Source of the DNA: QHVT01 sp036387915
Lineage (GTDB): Bacteria > Acidobacteriota > Thermoanaerobaculia > Gp7-AA8
Length of the DNA: 15,403 nt
NCBI GenBank assembly: GCA_036387915.1
Contig: DASVSV010000149.1
Span: 1-15,403 of the forward strand
Direction of reading: 5' to 3'
The position numbers and the translations under genes are program-made. Below, piece after piece: positions 1 to 6,614 of this stretch. Under the pieces are notes generated by a model. The model had not been told where the DNA came from. It was given only the letters and a program-made list of their open reading frames with translations, and made no database searches. Position 1 is the first letter of the stretch. Each line of letters opens with the position of its first letter.

Positions 1-50
1 TAGCGCGCCACCGCCCACCCAGGTCCCTCGACTCGACGCTCGGGATGACA
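1..50. repeat. Right arm of a long palindromic intergenic repeat (family A)
   Basis: These 50 bases match the right arm of the complete palindrome at 14249-14298 with only two differences (positions 24 and 38). The left arm would lie before the window start. The arm ends in GGGATGACA, the complement of the TGTCATCCC that opens the left arm at 15363. It is non-coding and repeats at three places in the window. Confidence 0.9.
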
Positions 51-60
51 GCAGGGACGC

Positions 61-130
61 CTTCCTCTTTCCTCTTTCCTCTTTCCTCTTTCCTCATCCC
101 TCATCCCTCATCCCTCATCCCTCATCCCTG
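61..130. repeat. Tandem heptanucleotide repeat, ten units
   Basis: Exactly ten 7-bp units run without interruption: CTTCCTC once, TTTCCTC four times, ATCCCTC four times, then ATCCCTG. The run is pure pyrimidine apart from the A that begins each ATCCCTC/G unit and the final G. It stops 9 bp before the TATAAT-like hexamer that precedes the chemotaxis gene, so a change in unit number would alter the DNA just upstream of that promoter candidate. The same TTTCCTC/CTTCCTC units recur at 12807-12834. Confidence 0.95.
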
Positions 131-138
131 CTAAACCC

Positions 139-144
139 TATAAT
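139..144 (+). promoter_or_regulatory. Candidate -10 element of the chemotaxis receptor gene
   Basis: A perfect TATAAT lies 11 nt before the ATG at 156. No Shine-Dalgarno sequence is visible in between, and no good -35 box: the -35 position falls inside the heptamer run. Transcription from it would begin about 4-5 nt before the start codon, giving a nearly leaderless mRNA. This is a motif match only. Confidence 0.4.
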
Positions 145-155
145 CACCGCTCCGC

Positions 156-2651
156 ATGTCCTTTACGCGCCGATACCTTGCCTGGAAGCTTCTTCCGCCG
201 CTCGTCGTCAGCGTCGTGCCGGCGCTGCTGTTTCTGGCGCAGACCGTCCAGCTTTCGACGGGGAGCATCACCGCGCTCTTCGGGCTGCTGATCGTCATGT
301 ACGGCGGCGGATGTGTGGTCTTCGCGCGCGCCGTCGCGCCATACGCACGGCGCGTCGAAGAGGCGCTGAACGGCAAGGGCGATCTCTCGAAAGCCATGTC
401 GGAATGCCTCGACCGCACCAAGACGGTCTCGGTCATGCTGTGGGGCGGCGGCGGAATCGTCTTCGCCGTCATCGCCTCGCTGCTCCTCAACCGCACGCTG
501 ATCGGCTTCGCGTACTTTGTCGTGGCCGCGCTGATGGCCGGCTTCATCTCCATCGTCTGGGGCTACGCGATGGGGAAGCATCAGCTGATGAAAGCCGCGC
601 AGGGGCGGCAGGTGCACTACGTCGGCCGAGAGCTGTCGCTCGGAAAAAAAATCGCCATCGTCTTCATCGGCTCGCTGACCATCGCGTCGGCCGCGCTGAT
701 CCTGCTCGTCTCCTCGCGGGTCTCGTCGTCGCTCGAAGGCCTGGCCCTCGACTCGGCGGCCGATCGCTTCCAGCGCCTGCACGAAACCGCCAACGTGCTT
801 GCGAGCGTCGATGCCGCGGCGCTCGACACGATGCGCTACTCGATCCCCAGCGGCTACGCGCTGCACCTCATCGGCAAGGACGGCAAAGTCACGAGCACGT
901 CCGACCCGCTCGACGCCGACGACGTACGCGCCATCCGCAACGTGCGCAGCGGCGACAGCCGCGGCTTCGCCAGCTCGCACGTCTCGCGGTTCGCACAGCT
1001 CAAGAACGGCTCGATCCTCGTGCTCTCCATTCCCTTCGGCGAGTACCGCAACATCCCCTATCAGGTCACGATGTACACGCTGATCGTCATGCTGCTGACC
1101 ATGGCCGCATTCGGCGTGGCCACGGTGGTCCTCTCGCGCGACGTCACCCATCCGCTGCACGAGCTGCGCGGGCTGGCCAGCGAGATGGCGCAGGGCAACT
1201 TCGACGTCGCGGCGCACGTCTTCGCCGACGACGAAGTCGGCAACCTGGCCGGCAGTTTCGGCGAGACCCGCTCCAACCTCCGCCGCCTCCTCGGCCGCGT
1301 CGGCGGCAGCGGCACGACGATCACGGACGGCGTACGCGTCATCACCGGCGGCACGCAGATGCTGCTGGAGCGCTCGCGCGAACAGAGCGAGCTGACGGAG
1401 CGCTCGTCGGCCGCGGTCGAGAACGTACGCGGCGGCATTCGCGGCGTGTTGCAGGCCGCCGAGACGGTGAACGACCTCACCCAGGACGCTTCGGCGCGCG
1501 CGCTCGAGCTGCAGGCCTCGGCCGAGGAAGTGGCGCGCAGCATGGACTACCTCTTCCAGTCGGTGGAGAAGACCTCGTCGTCGGCGACGCAGATGAACGC
1601 GACCATGACCGAGACCTCGCAGCGCACCGAGGTGCTGGCCGGCATCGGCGAGGAAGTGCTGTCGTTCGTCGCCGAGATGGACTCGACGATCAGCGAGCTG
1701 CTCACCAGCTCGCAATCGACCGCGGAGCTCGCGGAGCAGGTGCGCAGCGACGCGCGCGGCGGCGGCGACGCGGTGCAGCGCACCGTCGAAGGGATCAACG
1801 CCACGCACGAGCTCACGGTCAGCACGGCCAGGACGATGGACGAGCTGCAGCGCAGCGTCGGCGAGATCAGCCGCATCCTGAACGTCATCGAGGAAGTGGC
1901 GAACCAGACCAACCTGCTCTCGCTGAACGCGGCCATCATCGCCGCGCAGGCCGGCGAGCAGGGCGCCGGATTCACCGTCGTTTCCGAAGAAATCCGGCAG
2001 CTCGCGGAGCGGACCCGCGGGTCGACGAAAGAGATCGCGCAGATCATCAAGGCCGTGCAGAGCGGCTCGCGCGCGGCCGTCGCCAAGATGCACGAAGGCG
2101 TCACCCGCGTGACGGAGAACGTGCAGCTCGCGGAAGAAGCAGCGTCGTCGCTGACGAAAATCGTCGAGAGCGCGAACCACTCCTTCGAGATGGCCACGCG
2201 CATCAGCCGCTCCCTCGGCGAGCAGTCGCACGCCAGCCGGCGGCTGCACGAAGTCACGTCGCGCATGTCCGACCACATCGCCGAGATCAACCGCGCCACG
2301 AGCGAGCAGGCCCGCGGCACGCAGCTCATGGCGCAGGAGTCCGAGCGCGTGCGCGACATCGCCGCGCAGGTCAAGAGCGCGACCGAGGAACAGTCGCAGG
2401 CGGGGCGCGGGATCACCCTTGCGCTGGAGCGCATCGCCGAAGACGCGCGCGCCATGCGCGACCTGCTCGAGCGCCAGCTCGAGGAGACGGACCGCATCGC
2501 CGACGCCTCGCGGGTCATGCTCGAGATCGCGCAGAAGAACGACGAAGTGGCGCGCGAGTTCGACGACACGATGCAGAACCTCGTGCGCAGCGGACGCGAC
2601 TTCGAGAGCGAAGTGACGCGCTTCCGGTATTCGGGGAACGAGCAGGCGTAA
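156..2651 (+). CDS. Methyl-accepting chemotaxis protein, polytopic, long coiled coil
   Basis: An 831-residue chemoreceptor that should pass an external signal to CheA/CheW. Hydrophobic segments lie near residues 12-30, 37-58, 91-111, 114-138, 166-187 and 304-327, so the N-terminus looks like an added membrane unit in front of a usual TM-sensor-TM receptor. The region 188-303 is a short extracytoplasmic sensor I cannot assign. HAMP follows at about 326-380, then a very long helical hairpin to the C-terminus. The tip at 583-606 (NQTNLLSLNAAI, then AGEQGAGF) is clearly of the MCP family. However, the residues matching Tsr E385 and R388 are I595 and Q598; the Glu matching E391 is kept (E601). About 215 residues lie on each side of the tip, much longer than in enteric receptors. 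No chemotaxis gene is adjacent. Family certain; ligand unknown. Confidence 0.93.
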   Translation: MSFTRRYLAWKLLPPLVVSVVPALLFLAQTVQLSTGSITALFGLLIVMYGGGCVVFARAVAPYARRVEEALNGKGDLSKAMSECLDRTKTVSVMLWGGGGIVFAVIASLLLNRTLIGFAYFVVAALMAGFISIVWGYAMGKHQLMKAAQGRQVHYVGRELSLGKKIAIVFIGSLTIASAALILLVSSRVSSSLEGLALDSAADRFQRLHETANVLASVDAAALDTMRYSIPSGYALHLIGKDGKVTSTSDPLDADDVRAIRNVRSGDSRGFASSHVSRFAQLKNGSILVLSIPFGEYRNIPYQVTMYTLIVMLLTMAAFGVATVVLSRDVTHPLHELRGLASEMAQGNFDVAAHVFADDEVGNLAGSFGETRSNLRRLLGRVGGSGTTITDGVRVITGGTQMLLERSREQSELTERSSAAVENVRGGIRGVLQAAETVNDLTQDASARALELQASAEEVARSMDYLFQSVEKTSSSATQMNATMTETSQRTEVLAGIGEEVLSFVAEMDSTISELLTSSQSTAELAEQVRSDARGGGDAVQRTVEGINATHELTVSTARTMDELQRSVGEISRILNVIEEVANQTNLLSLNAAIIAAQAGEQGAGFTVVSEEIRQLAERTRGSTKEIAQIIKAVQSGSRAAVAKMHEGVTRVTENVQLAEEAASSLTKIVESANHSFEMATRISRSLGEQSHASRRLHEVTSRMSDHIAEINRATSEQARGTQLMAQESERVRDIAAQVKSATEEQSQAGRGITLALERIAEDARAMRDLLERQLEETDRIADASRVMLEIAQKNDEVAREFDDTMQNLVRSGRDFESEVTRFRYSGNEQA

Positions 2652-2661
2652 CCGCGCACGC

Positions 2662-2746
2662 GTTGCTCGTTGCTCGTTGCTCGTTACTCGGCCGGGGTGC
2701 TGTTGCGTGCTCGCCATGAGTCACCCCGAACGAGTAACGCGTAACG
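2662..2746. repeat. Inverted heptamer palindrome between the chemoreceptor gene and rlmA
   Basis: Four heptamers (GTTGCTC three times, then GTTACTC) at 2662-2689 face two complementary-type units (GAGTAAC, GCGTAAC) at 2732-2745. The stem pairs 2675-2699 with 2722-2746, with a 22-nt loop. Within it 2682-2699 matches the complement of 2722-2739 at 16 of 18 positions. It could end transcription of the chemoreceptor mRNA, but no T-run follows, so I class it as an intergenic repeat. Confidence 0.8.
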
Positions 2747-2762
2747 CGGCGACAATGTCGTC

Positions 2763-3638
2763 ATGACGCCGTTCGTTCGCGGAGTTCGAGAGCGACATCG
2801 TGCGCAGCACGGTGAAGTGAGTCCGGTGCAACTCCTCTGCACCGTCCGCAACTGCCGCGCGCCGCTCGAGCGCCGCGAGCGCACCTACGTCTGCGCGAAC
2901 CATCATTCGTTCGACGTCGCGCGCAGCGGCTACGTGAACCTGCTGCAGCCGCAGGACAAAAAGTCGAAGCATCCCGGCGACACGGCGGAGGCCGTGGCGG
3001 CGCGGCGCAGGTTCTACGAGCGCGGCGACCCGCTGGTCGAGCAGCTCGTGCGTGCGTTTCCGCTGCATTCGTTTCCAGTGCAGGGCCCGCTGCTCGACGT
3101 CGGCTGTGGCGAGGGCCATCACCTGGCCGCGTTTCGCCGCGCGTATGGCGTCGAGGCGTGCGGAATCGACATCTCCGTGCCGGCCATCGAGCTCGCCGCG
3201 CGCACGTATCGCGACTGCGAATGGATCGTCGCGAACGCCGATCGGTTTCTGCCGTTCGCCGACGGTTCACTCAGCGCCGTCACGTCGATCACCGCGCGCA
3301 TGAACGCGGAGGAGTTTCACCGCGTGCTCGATCCGCGCGGGGCGTTGCTGGTCGTGCTGCCCGCCGCGGAGGACCTGCTCGAGCTGCGCGCGGCCGTGCT
3401 CGGCGAAGGCATCGAGCGCGACCGCGTCGAGCGCACCGAGGCCGCGTTCGCTCCGCTGTTCAGGCTGGAGCGGCGGGAGACGATCCGGCACGTCGCACGG
3501 CTCGATCGCGAGGGCATGCTGGAGGTGATGTCGTCGTCGTATAGGGGATTGCGGACACGCGAGAAGGAGAGGCTCGGCGAGCTCGACGCACTGGACGTCA
3601 CGATGGCCCGCGACCTGCTCTGCTTCCGCCCCTCATGA
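2763..3638 (+). CDS. rlmA: 23S rRNA (guanine-N1)-methyltransferase, RlmA type
   Basis: This probably methylates N1 of a guanine in hairpin 35 of 23S rRNA (G745 in E. coli RlmA), using SAM. The N-terminal zinc knuckle is present: C26, C31, C44 and H48 within CTVRNC and YVCANHHSFD. It is followed by the family signature GYVNLL (57-62) and KKSKHPGD (66-73), which align with E. coli RlmA KRSRDPGD. The SAM-binding motif I is LLDVGCGEG (110-118) and motif II contains GIDIS. The ATG at 2763 gives about 18 residues more than E. coli RlmA before the zinc knuckle. An in-frame GTG at 2817 would give the usual family length, but neither start has a clear ribosome binding site. Its stop overlaps the next start (ATGA), so the two genes are probably co-transcribed and translationally coupled. 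Confidence 0.9.
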   Translation: MTPFVRGVRERHRAQHGEVSPVQLLCTVRNCRAPLERRERTYVCANHHSFDVARSGYVNLLQPQDKKSKHPGDTAEAVAARRRFYERGDPLVEQLVRAFPLHSFPVQGPLLDVGCGEGHHLAAFRRAYGVEACGIDISVPAIELAARTYRDCEWIVANADRFLPFADGSLSAVTSITARMNAEEFHRVLDPRGALLVVLPAAEDLLELRAAVLGEGIERDRVERTEAAFAPLFRLERRETIRHVARLDREGMLEVMSSSYRGLRTREKERLGELDALDVTMARDLLCFRPS

Positions 3639-3901
3639 AGATCTGGACGACGGTCATCGGCGCTCTCGCTGCAGTCGGAACGACGGCAGCGTGGCTGCCG
3701 CAGGTAGTGAAAACATGGCGCTCCCGAAGCGCCGAAGATTTCTCCTGGACGTACCTGGCGATGTTCTCCACCGGCGTCGCCCTCTGGCTGGTCTACGGCT
3801 TCCTGCGCAAGGACGGCGTGGTCATCGGCGCGAACGCCGTCACGCTGCTGCTCGTGCTCACGGTGCTGTTCGTGAAGATGCGCGAGGGAGGTCGCGAATA
3901 G
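3635..3901 (+). CDS. SemiSWEET sugar transporter (PQ-loop family)
   Basis: An 88-residue protein with three membrane helices (about 4-22, 38-56, 61-82), the exact size and layout of bacterial SemiSWEETs. These dimerise to form a small sugar-permeable channel in the inner membrane. The PQ motif is WLPQVVKTWRSRSAEDFSW (20-38), and the conserved third-helix Asn is N67 in GANAVT, which in solved SemiSWEETs lines the sugar pocket. The gene starts inside the rlmA stop codon (ATGA, 3635-3638), so its translation is probably coupled to rlmA. The functional link is not obvious; the pairing may simply be a compact operon. Substrate not predictable. Confidence 0.9.
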   Translation: MKIWTTVIGALAAVGTTAAWLPQVVKTWRSRSAEDFSWTYLAMFSTGVALWLVYGFLRKDGVVIGANAVTLLLVLTVLFVKMREGGRE

Positions 3902-3928
3902 AATCGCGGACAGGCATCGCACACGTTC

Positions 3929-4119
3929 GGCCCGCCCACCCACGGGAGGGGCGGGCTGAAGCCGCGCCCTACGTTTGGCTCACTCTCGTCGAGAGCGACG
4001 GGTGTGTCTCGTGGCGTGTGATGAGGAGTGAGCACACGCGGAGAGCGTCCAACGGAGCGTTGCTCGACAAAACGTAGGGCGTGGCTTCAGCCCGCCCCCC
4101 TCGTGGGTGGGTGGGCCGG
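3929..4119. repeat. REP doublet 1 (BIME-like inverted repeat)
   Basis: Two copies of a GC-rich REP face each other. The left copy (3929-3973) has GGGCGGGCTGAAGCC then CGCCCTACG. The right copy (4073-4119) begins CGTAGGGCGTGGCTTCAGCC. The ~100-bp spacer holds a small hairpin, CTCTCG-T-CGAGAG (3983-3995). The same arrangement with a related spacer recurs at 4652-4847, on the other side of the transposase remnant. In RAYT systems such palindromes are the transposase's DNA target. Confidence 0.9.
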
Positions 4120-4125
4120 CACGTC

Positions 4126-4586
4126 CTACGTTTCATCGGTTCTCGTCCACAGCCACGCGTAGTCCGGGGCGCGTCACAAGGCCCTTGCGGGTTCTGTCGT
4201 ACGTACTCGACCTTCTGGGCGAGGCTCTCGTCGCGGCGCAACTCGTGGTCGAAGCTCTCGCTTTGCCAGAGTGTGCCGCGACGCCCGAGGGCCTTGTTCA
4301 CCTCGCGTGACGACGCGCCTTTGATTCTGCCGAGGATGATGTTGACCGGCTCGGAGAAGCCGTCGCGGCCCGAGTCGGGCGTGGCGATGAGGTGTACGTG
4401 ATCGGGCATCACCACGGCGACGTGGAGGTAGTACAGCGCGCATTCCACGGCGTGCCGCACCACGATGTCGCGCGCGATCGGCGGAAGGATGACTCGACCT
4501 TGGGTAACGAACGTACAGAAGTACGTGCGAAAGTCGGATTGGTAATGCGGAAGGTGCCGCCGGTATGCACGTCGTCCGGAAATCAT
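4126..4586 (-). pseudogene. REP-associated tyrosine transposase (RAYT, Y1_Tnp), C-terminus frameshifted
   Basis: The reading frame from the ATG at 4586 (GAGGGA ribosome binding site 10 nt upstream) encodes an IS200/IS605-like Y1 transposase of the RAYT group. It shows the metal-binding HUH motif MPDHVHLIATP (residues 60-70, H63 and H65), WQSESFDHELR (107-117) and the catalytic-Tyr helix KVEYVRQNP (125-133, Y128). E. coli RAYT has Y115 in the matching DYIYINP. After Asn-Pro the frame loses homology. The expected ending is present in other frames: GLVTR in one, and RAPDYAWLWTRTDET plus a TAG stop at 4126-4128 in another. At least one indel therefore lies between about 4187 and 4157. Without the shift the protein would be about 150 residues, normal for the family. 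With it, the open frame runs on through the REP to 3969. The ancestral stop lies 7 bp from the right REP copy of doublet 1. RAYTs act on REP palindromes, which flank it here. Confidence 0.8.
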
Positions 4587-4601
4587 CGAACGATGGTCCC
4601 T

Positions 4602-4650
4602 CGGAGAGCGTGCAATGGGGCGTTGCGCTACAGCACGTAGGGCTTTGCGG
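4602..4650. repeat. Degenerate right half of a REP doublet, upstream of the RAYT
   Basis: Starting CGGAGAGCGT at 4602 and reaching CGTAGGGCTTTGCGG near 4650, this follows the right-hand part of doublet 1 (from about 4039) in the same orientation, with scattered changes. It begins within the transposase ribosome binding site. The RAYT remnant is thus flanked by two same-orientation REP right halves, as expected for a REP-RAYT unit. Confidence 0.6.
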
Positions 4651-4651
4651 C

Positions 4652-4847
4652 GGCCCACCCACCCACCCACGAGGGGGGCGGGCTGAAGCCGCGCCCTACG
4701 TTTGGCCCGCTCTCGGCGAGAGGGAACCGTTACTTCTCATGGCGTGTGAAAGCGCGAATCTACGGCAAGCGTTCAACGGAGCGTCGCTCTACAAAACGTA
4801 GGGCGTGGCTTCAGCCCGCCCCCCTGGTGGGTGGGTGGGGCGGGCCG
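4652..4847. repeat. REP doublet 2 (BIME-like inverted repeat)
   Basis: The left copy is 4652-4700 and the right copy 4797-4847. The internal hairpin is CTCTCG-G-CGAGAG (4710-4722). The spacer is clearly homologous to doublet 1: it opens TTTGGC, keeps TGGCGTGTGA, and closes with CAACGGAGCG and ACAAAA. The right copy ends 11 bp beyond the stop codon of the msrB-msrA gene, so it may also form the 3' end of that mRNA. Confidence 0.9.
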
Positions 4848-4858
4848 AAACGCGCGTT

Positions 4859-5938
4859 CTAGTCGAAGCTGATCTTGCGCTCGTAATGGCAGGTGTAGCC
4901 GCCCGGGTTCTTGCGGAGGTAATCCTGGTGGTAGGCCTCGGCGGTCCAGAACTTTTTCGCGGGGACGATTTCGGTGACGACGGGGCGTTTCCAGGCGCCG
5001 GACTTGTCGACCCTGGCCTTCACGCGCTCGGCGGTGGCGCGCTGTTCGTCGTTGTGGACGAAGATCGCGGAGCGGTACGAGGTGCCGACGTCGTTGCCCT
5101 GGCGGTTGACGGTGGTCGGGTCGTGGATCTTGAAAAAGTACTCGAGGATCTTCTCGTACGAGATCTTCGCCGGGTCGAACCTGATCTCGATCGCTTCCGC
5201 GTGGCCCTCGTGATTCTGGTACGTGGCGTTGGGGACGTTGCCGCCGGTGTAGCCGACTTCCGTGTCGATCACGCCGGGCAGCGCGCGGATCAGTTCCTCG
5301 ACGCCCCAGAAGCAGCCGCCGGCCAGCGTGGCCGTCTCGGCGCGCGCGCCGTGTACGGACGGCTTCTCGAAGAGCTGCCTGAACTCGCCGTAACCCTCCG
5401 CCTCGAGCTTCTCGACCGGGATGAAGCGCAGCGACGCGGAGTTCATGCAGTAGCGCAGGCCCGTCGGCGCCGGACCGTCGTCGAAGACGTGTCCGAGGTG
5501 CGAGTCGGCGTTCTTCGAGCGAACCTCGGTGCGGGCCATGAAGAACTTGCGATCCGTTTTCGTCTTGACGTTCTCCGGGACGAGCGGGCGCGTGAAGCTC
5601 GGCCAGCCGGTGCCGGAGTCGAACTTGTCGAGCGACGAGAAAAGCGGCTCGCCGCTGACCACGTCGACGTAGATGCCGGCGGCGTGATTGTTCCAGTACT
5701 CGTTGCGGAAGGCCGGCTCGGTGCCGTCCTCCTGCGTGACGTCGTACTGCATCGACGTGAGCTTTTTCTTCAGCTCGGCGTCGGAGGGTTTGACGAACTG
5801 CGACATCTTTCCTCCTTGGGCTTTCGCTTTGGCGGGCTTGGCGGCTGCCGCGGGGCTGGGTGCCGACTGCGACTGCACGCAGCCGAAGACGAGCATGATC
5901 AGAGTGGGGACGACGAGTCTGGCGTTCCGGAAATCCAC
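4859..5938 (-). CDS. msrBA: Lipoprotein peptide-methionine sulfoxide reductase, MsrB-MsrA fusion
   Basis: This 359-residue enzyme repairs oxidised methionine in exported proteins: MsrB reduces the R and MsrA the S sulfoxide. A lipobox, MLVFGC (15-20), marks a lipoprotein anchored by C20, followed by an Ala/Pro/Lys-rich linker. MsrB spans about 53-180, with DSGTGWPSF (107-115), HLGHVF (147-152) and catalytic C164 in RYCMNSASLRF. MsrA spans about 203-355, with catalytic C209 in GGCFWG and C350 in GGYTCHYE as likely resolving Cys. The MsrB half has no second Cys: where Neisseria-type MsrB has its resolving Cys (DSGCGWPSF) there is T109, and the zinc CxxC pairs are absent. The start is GTG at 5938, chosen for an ideal AGGAGGT (5946-5952) 7 nt upstream and the signal peptide. 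Domain order B-A is less common than A-B. Confidence 0.93.
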   Translation of the reverse strand: MDFRNARLVVPTLIMLVFGCVQSQSAPSPAAAAKPAKAKAQGGKMSQFVKPSDAELKKKLTSMQYDVTQEDGTEPAFRNEYWNNHAAGIYVDVVSGEPLFSSLDKFDSGTGWPSFTRPLVPENVKTKTDRKFFMARTEVRSKNADSHLGHVFDDGPAPTGLRYCMNSASLRFIPVEKLEAEGYGEFRQLFEKPSVHGARAETATLAGGCFWGVEELIRALPGVIDTEVGYTGGNVPNATYQNHEGHAEAIEIRFDPAKISYEKILEYFFKIHDPTTVNRQGNDVGTSYRSAIFVHNDEQRATAERVKARVDKSGAWKRPVVTEIVPAKKFWTAEAYHQDYLRKNPGGYTCHYERKISFD

Positions 5939-5945
5939 CGCGTAT

Positions 5946-5952
5946 ACCTCCT
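5946..5952 (-). promoter_or_regulatory. Strong ribosome binding site fixing the GTG start of msrBA
   Basis: AGGAGGT on the minus strand lies 7 nt before the GTG at 5938. It is one of the best Shine-Dalgarno matches in the window and decides between the GTG and later in-frame starts. Confidence 0.8.
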
Positions 5953-6014
5953 GTGCACCGGATTGAACGGTTTCGACCGGCGAGGTATTCGATGCCGGAC
6001 GTCAGCAAAGGTTT

Positions 6015-6052
6015 CGCTGTGTGGGCCGGCAGGGCGCCGGCCCCACATAGCG
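6015..6052. terminator. GC-rich hairpin after the disordered-protein gene
   Basis: The arms 6015-6030 and 6036-6052 pair through TGTGGG-CCGGC against GCCGG-CCCCACA around an AGGGC loop, with one bulged base. It lies about 8 nt beyond the TAA at 6060-6062 (minus strand). No T-run follows, so it may be an mRNA-stabilising or REP-like hairpin rather than a true intrinsic terminator. Confidence 0.5.
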
Positions 6053-6059
6053 TTCCTTG

Positions 6060-6578
6060 TTACCGGCGCCAGCGGTCGCGGCCGTTGTCCCAGCCGCGGT
6101 CCGAGCCGTAGATGCGGTCGCGGTCGTAATGCGGGCCGCGATCGTAGTTGCGGTCCAAGCCGCTGTAGCCGGCGTTGTAACCGTCGTCGTAGCCGCGCTC
6201 GAAGCCGCGCCGGTAGTGGTCGCGGTCGTCGTCGGGGTCGTAACCGTAGCCGGGAGGACGTTCGTAGTCGCGGTCGTAGCTGTACGGCGCGCCGTAGCTG
6301 TCGCGATAGCCGTACGCGGCGCGGCCGTAGCCGTCGCGGTCCATGTCCCGGCCGTCGCGCTGCCAGCGCATTTCGTAGTCGCGGTTCGGGTCGCGGCGTC
6401 CGTCGAAACGATCCTCGTAGCGGTCCGGATTCATGCGATACCCGTAGCGCGAGTCGCGCGACGCGTGACGGTATGCATCCGACTGCCAGCGGTCGCCCGG
6501 TCCGCGGTCGGGATCGGGCATTTCATGCTCGGGATCGTACGAGCCGATGAACCGTTCCCGGTCTCTTGGTCTCCACAT
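6060..6578 (-). CDS. Tyr/Arg/Asp/Gly-rich low-complexity protein, unknown function
   Basis: A 172-residue protein I cannot assign to a family. About one residue in five is Arg and one in eight is Tyr, with abundant Asp and Gly in YDRD, DRGY and GYGYD-like repeats. There is no Cys, Lys, Val or Thr and almost no Leu. It has no signal peptide or membrane segment and should be intrinsically disordered. Alternating Tyr and Arg in an acidic background resembles the sticker pattern of condensate-forming or RNA-binding RGG/YG proteins; this is resemblance only. I chose the ATG at 6578, not the upstream GTG at 6587, because AAGGAG (6587-6592) sits 8 nt before the ATG and overlaps the GTG. The gene follows the metzincin stop by 36 nt, probably on the same mRNA, and its ribosome binding site lies inside a perfect hairpin. 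The clean RBS and matched stop support a real gene. Confidence 0.7.
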   Translation of the reverse strand: MWRPRDRERFIGSYDPEHEMPDPDRGPGDRWQSDAYRHASRDSRYGYRMNPDRYEDRFDGRRDPNRDYEMRWQRDGRDMDRDGYGRAAYGYRDSYGAPYSYDRDYERPPGYGYDPDDDRDHYRRGFERGYDDGYNAGYSGLDRNYDRGPHYDRDRIYGSDRGWDNGRDRWRR

Positions 6579-6583
6579 GTGAT

Positions 6584-6610
6584 GCACTCCTTTCGTGGAG
6601 AAAGGAGTGC
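6584..6610 (-). promoter_or_regulatory. Perfect hairpin sequestering the Shine-Dalgarno of the downstream gene
   Basis: On the minus-strand mRNA, GCACTCCTTTC pairs perfectly with GAAAGGAGTGC around a 5-nt loop (TCCAC): an 11-bp stem. The 3' arm contains the whole AAGGAG that serves the ATG at 6578. The 5' arm begins 4 nt after the metzincin TAG (6615-6617). No T-run follows, so it looks less like a terminator than a translational gate, opened either by a ribosome finishing the metzincin gene or by melting of the stem. Confidence 0.65.
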
Positions 6611-6614
6611 AAAA

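Noticed and set aside
144..2717. An 857-codon open frame on the minus strand across the chemoreceptor gene
   Set aside because: It is an antisense frame of a clear MCP gene in GC-rich DNA; its translation is Arg/Ala/His-rich with no recognisable domain.
2675..2746. Intrinsic terminator of the chemoreceptor gene
   Set aside because: The stem is long but imperfect and no T-run follows; heptamer structure fits a repeat better.
2784..2800. Echo of the chemoreceptor C-terminal coding sequence (TTCGAGAGCGA) before rlmA
   Set aside because: The match is only 11 bases in GC-rich DNA with no extension; not enough for a partial duplication.
3969..4125. C-terminal extension of the transposase frame through the REP
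   Set aside because: It is the translation of REP DNA after a frameshift; the natural stop and family ending are in another frame at 4126-4128.
3929..4847. CRISPR-like array of repeats
   Set aside because: The repeats alternate in orientation, are few, and their spacers are homologous to each other; they are REP doublets around a RAYT.
4805..6550. A 581-codon plus-strand open frame across msrBA
   Set aside because: Antisense to an unmistakable MsrB-MsrA enzyme, starting within a REP; no domain seen.
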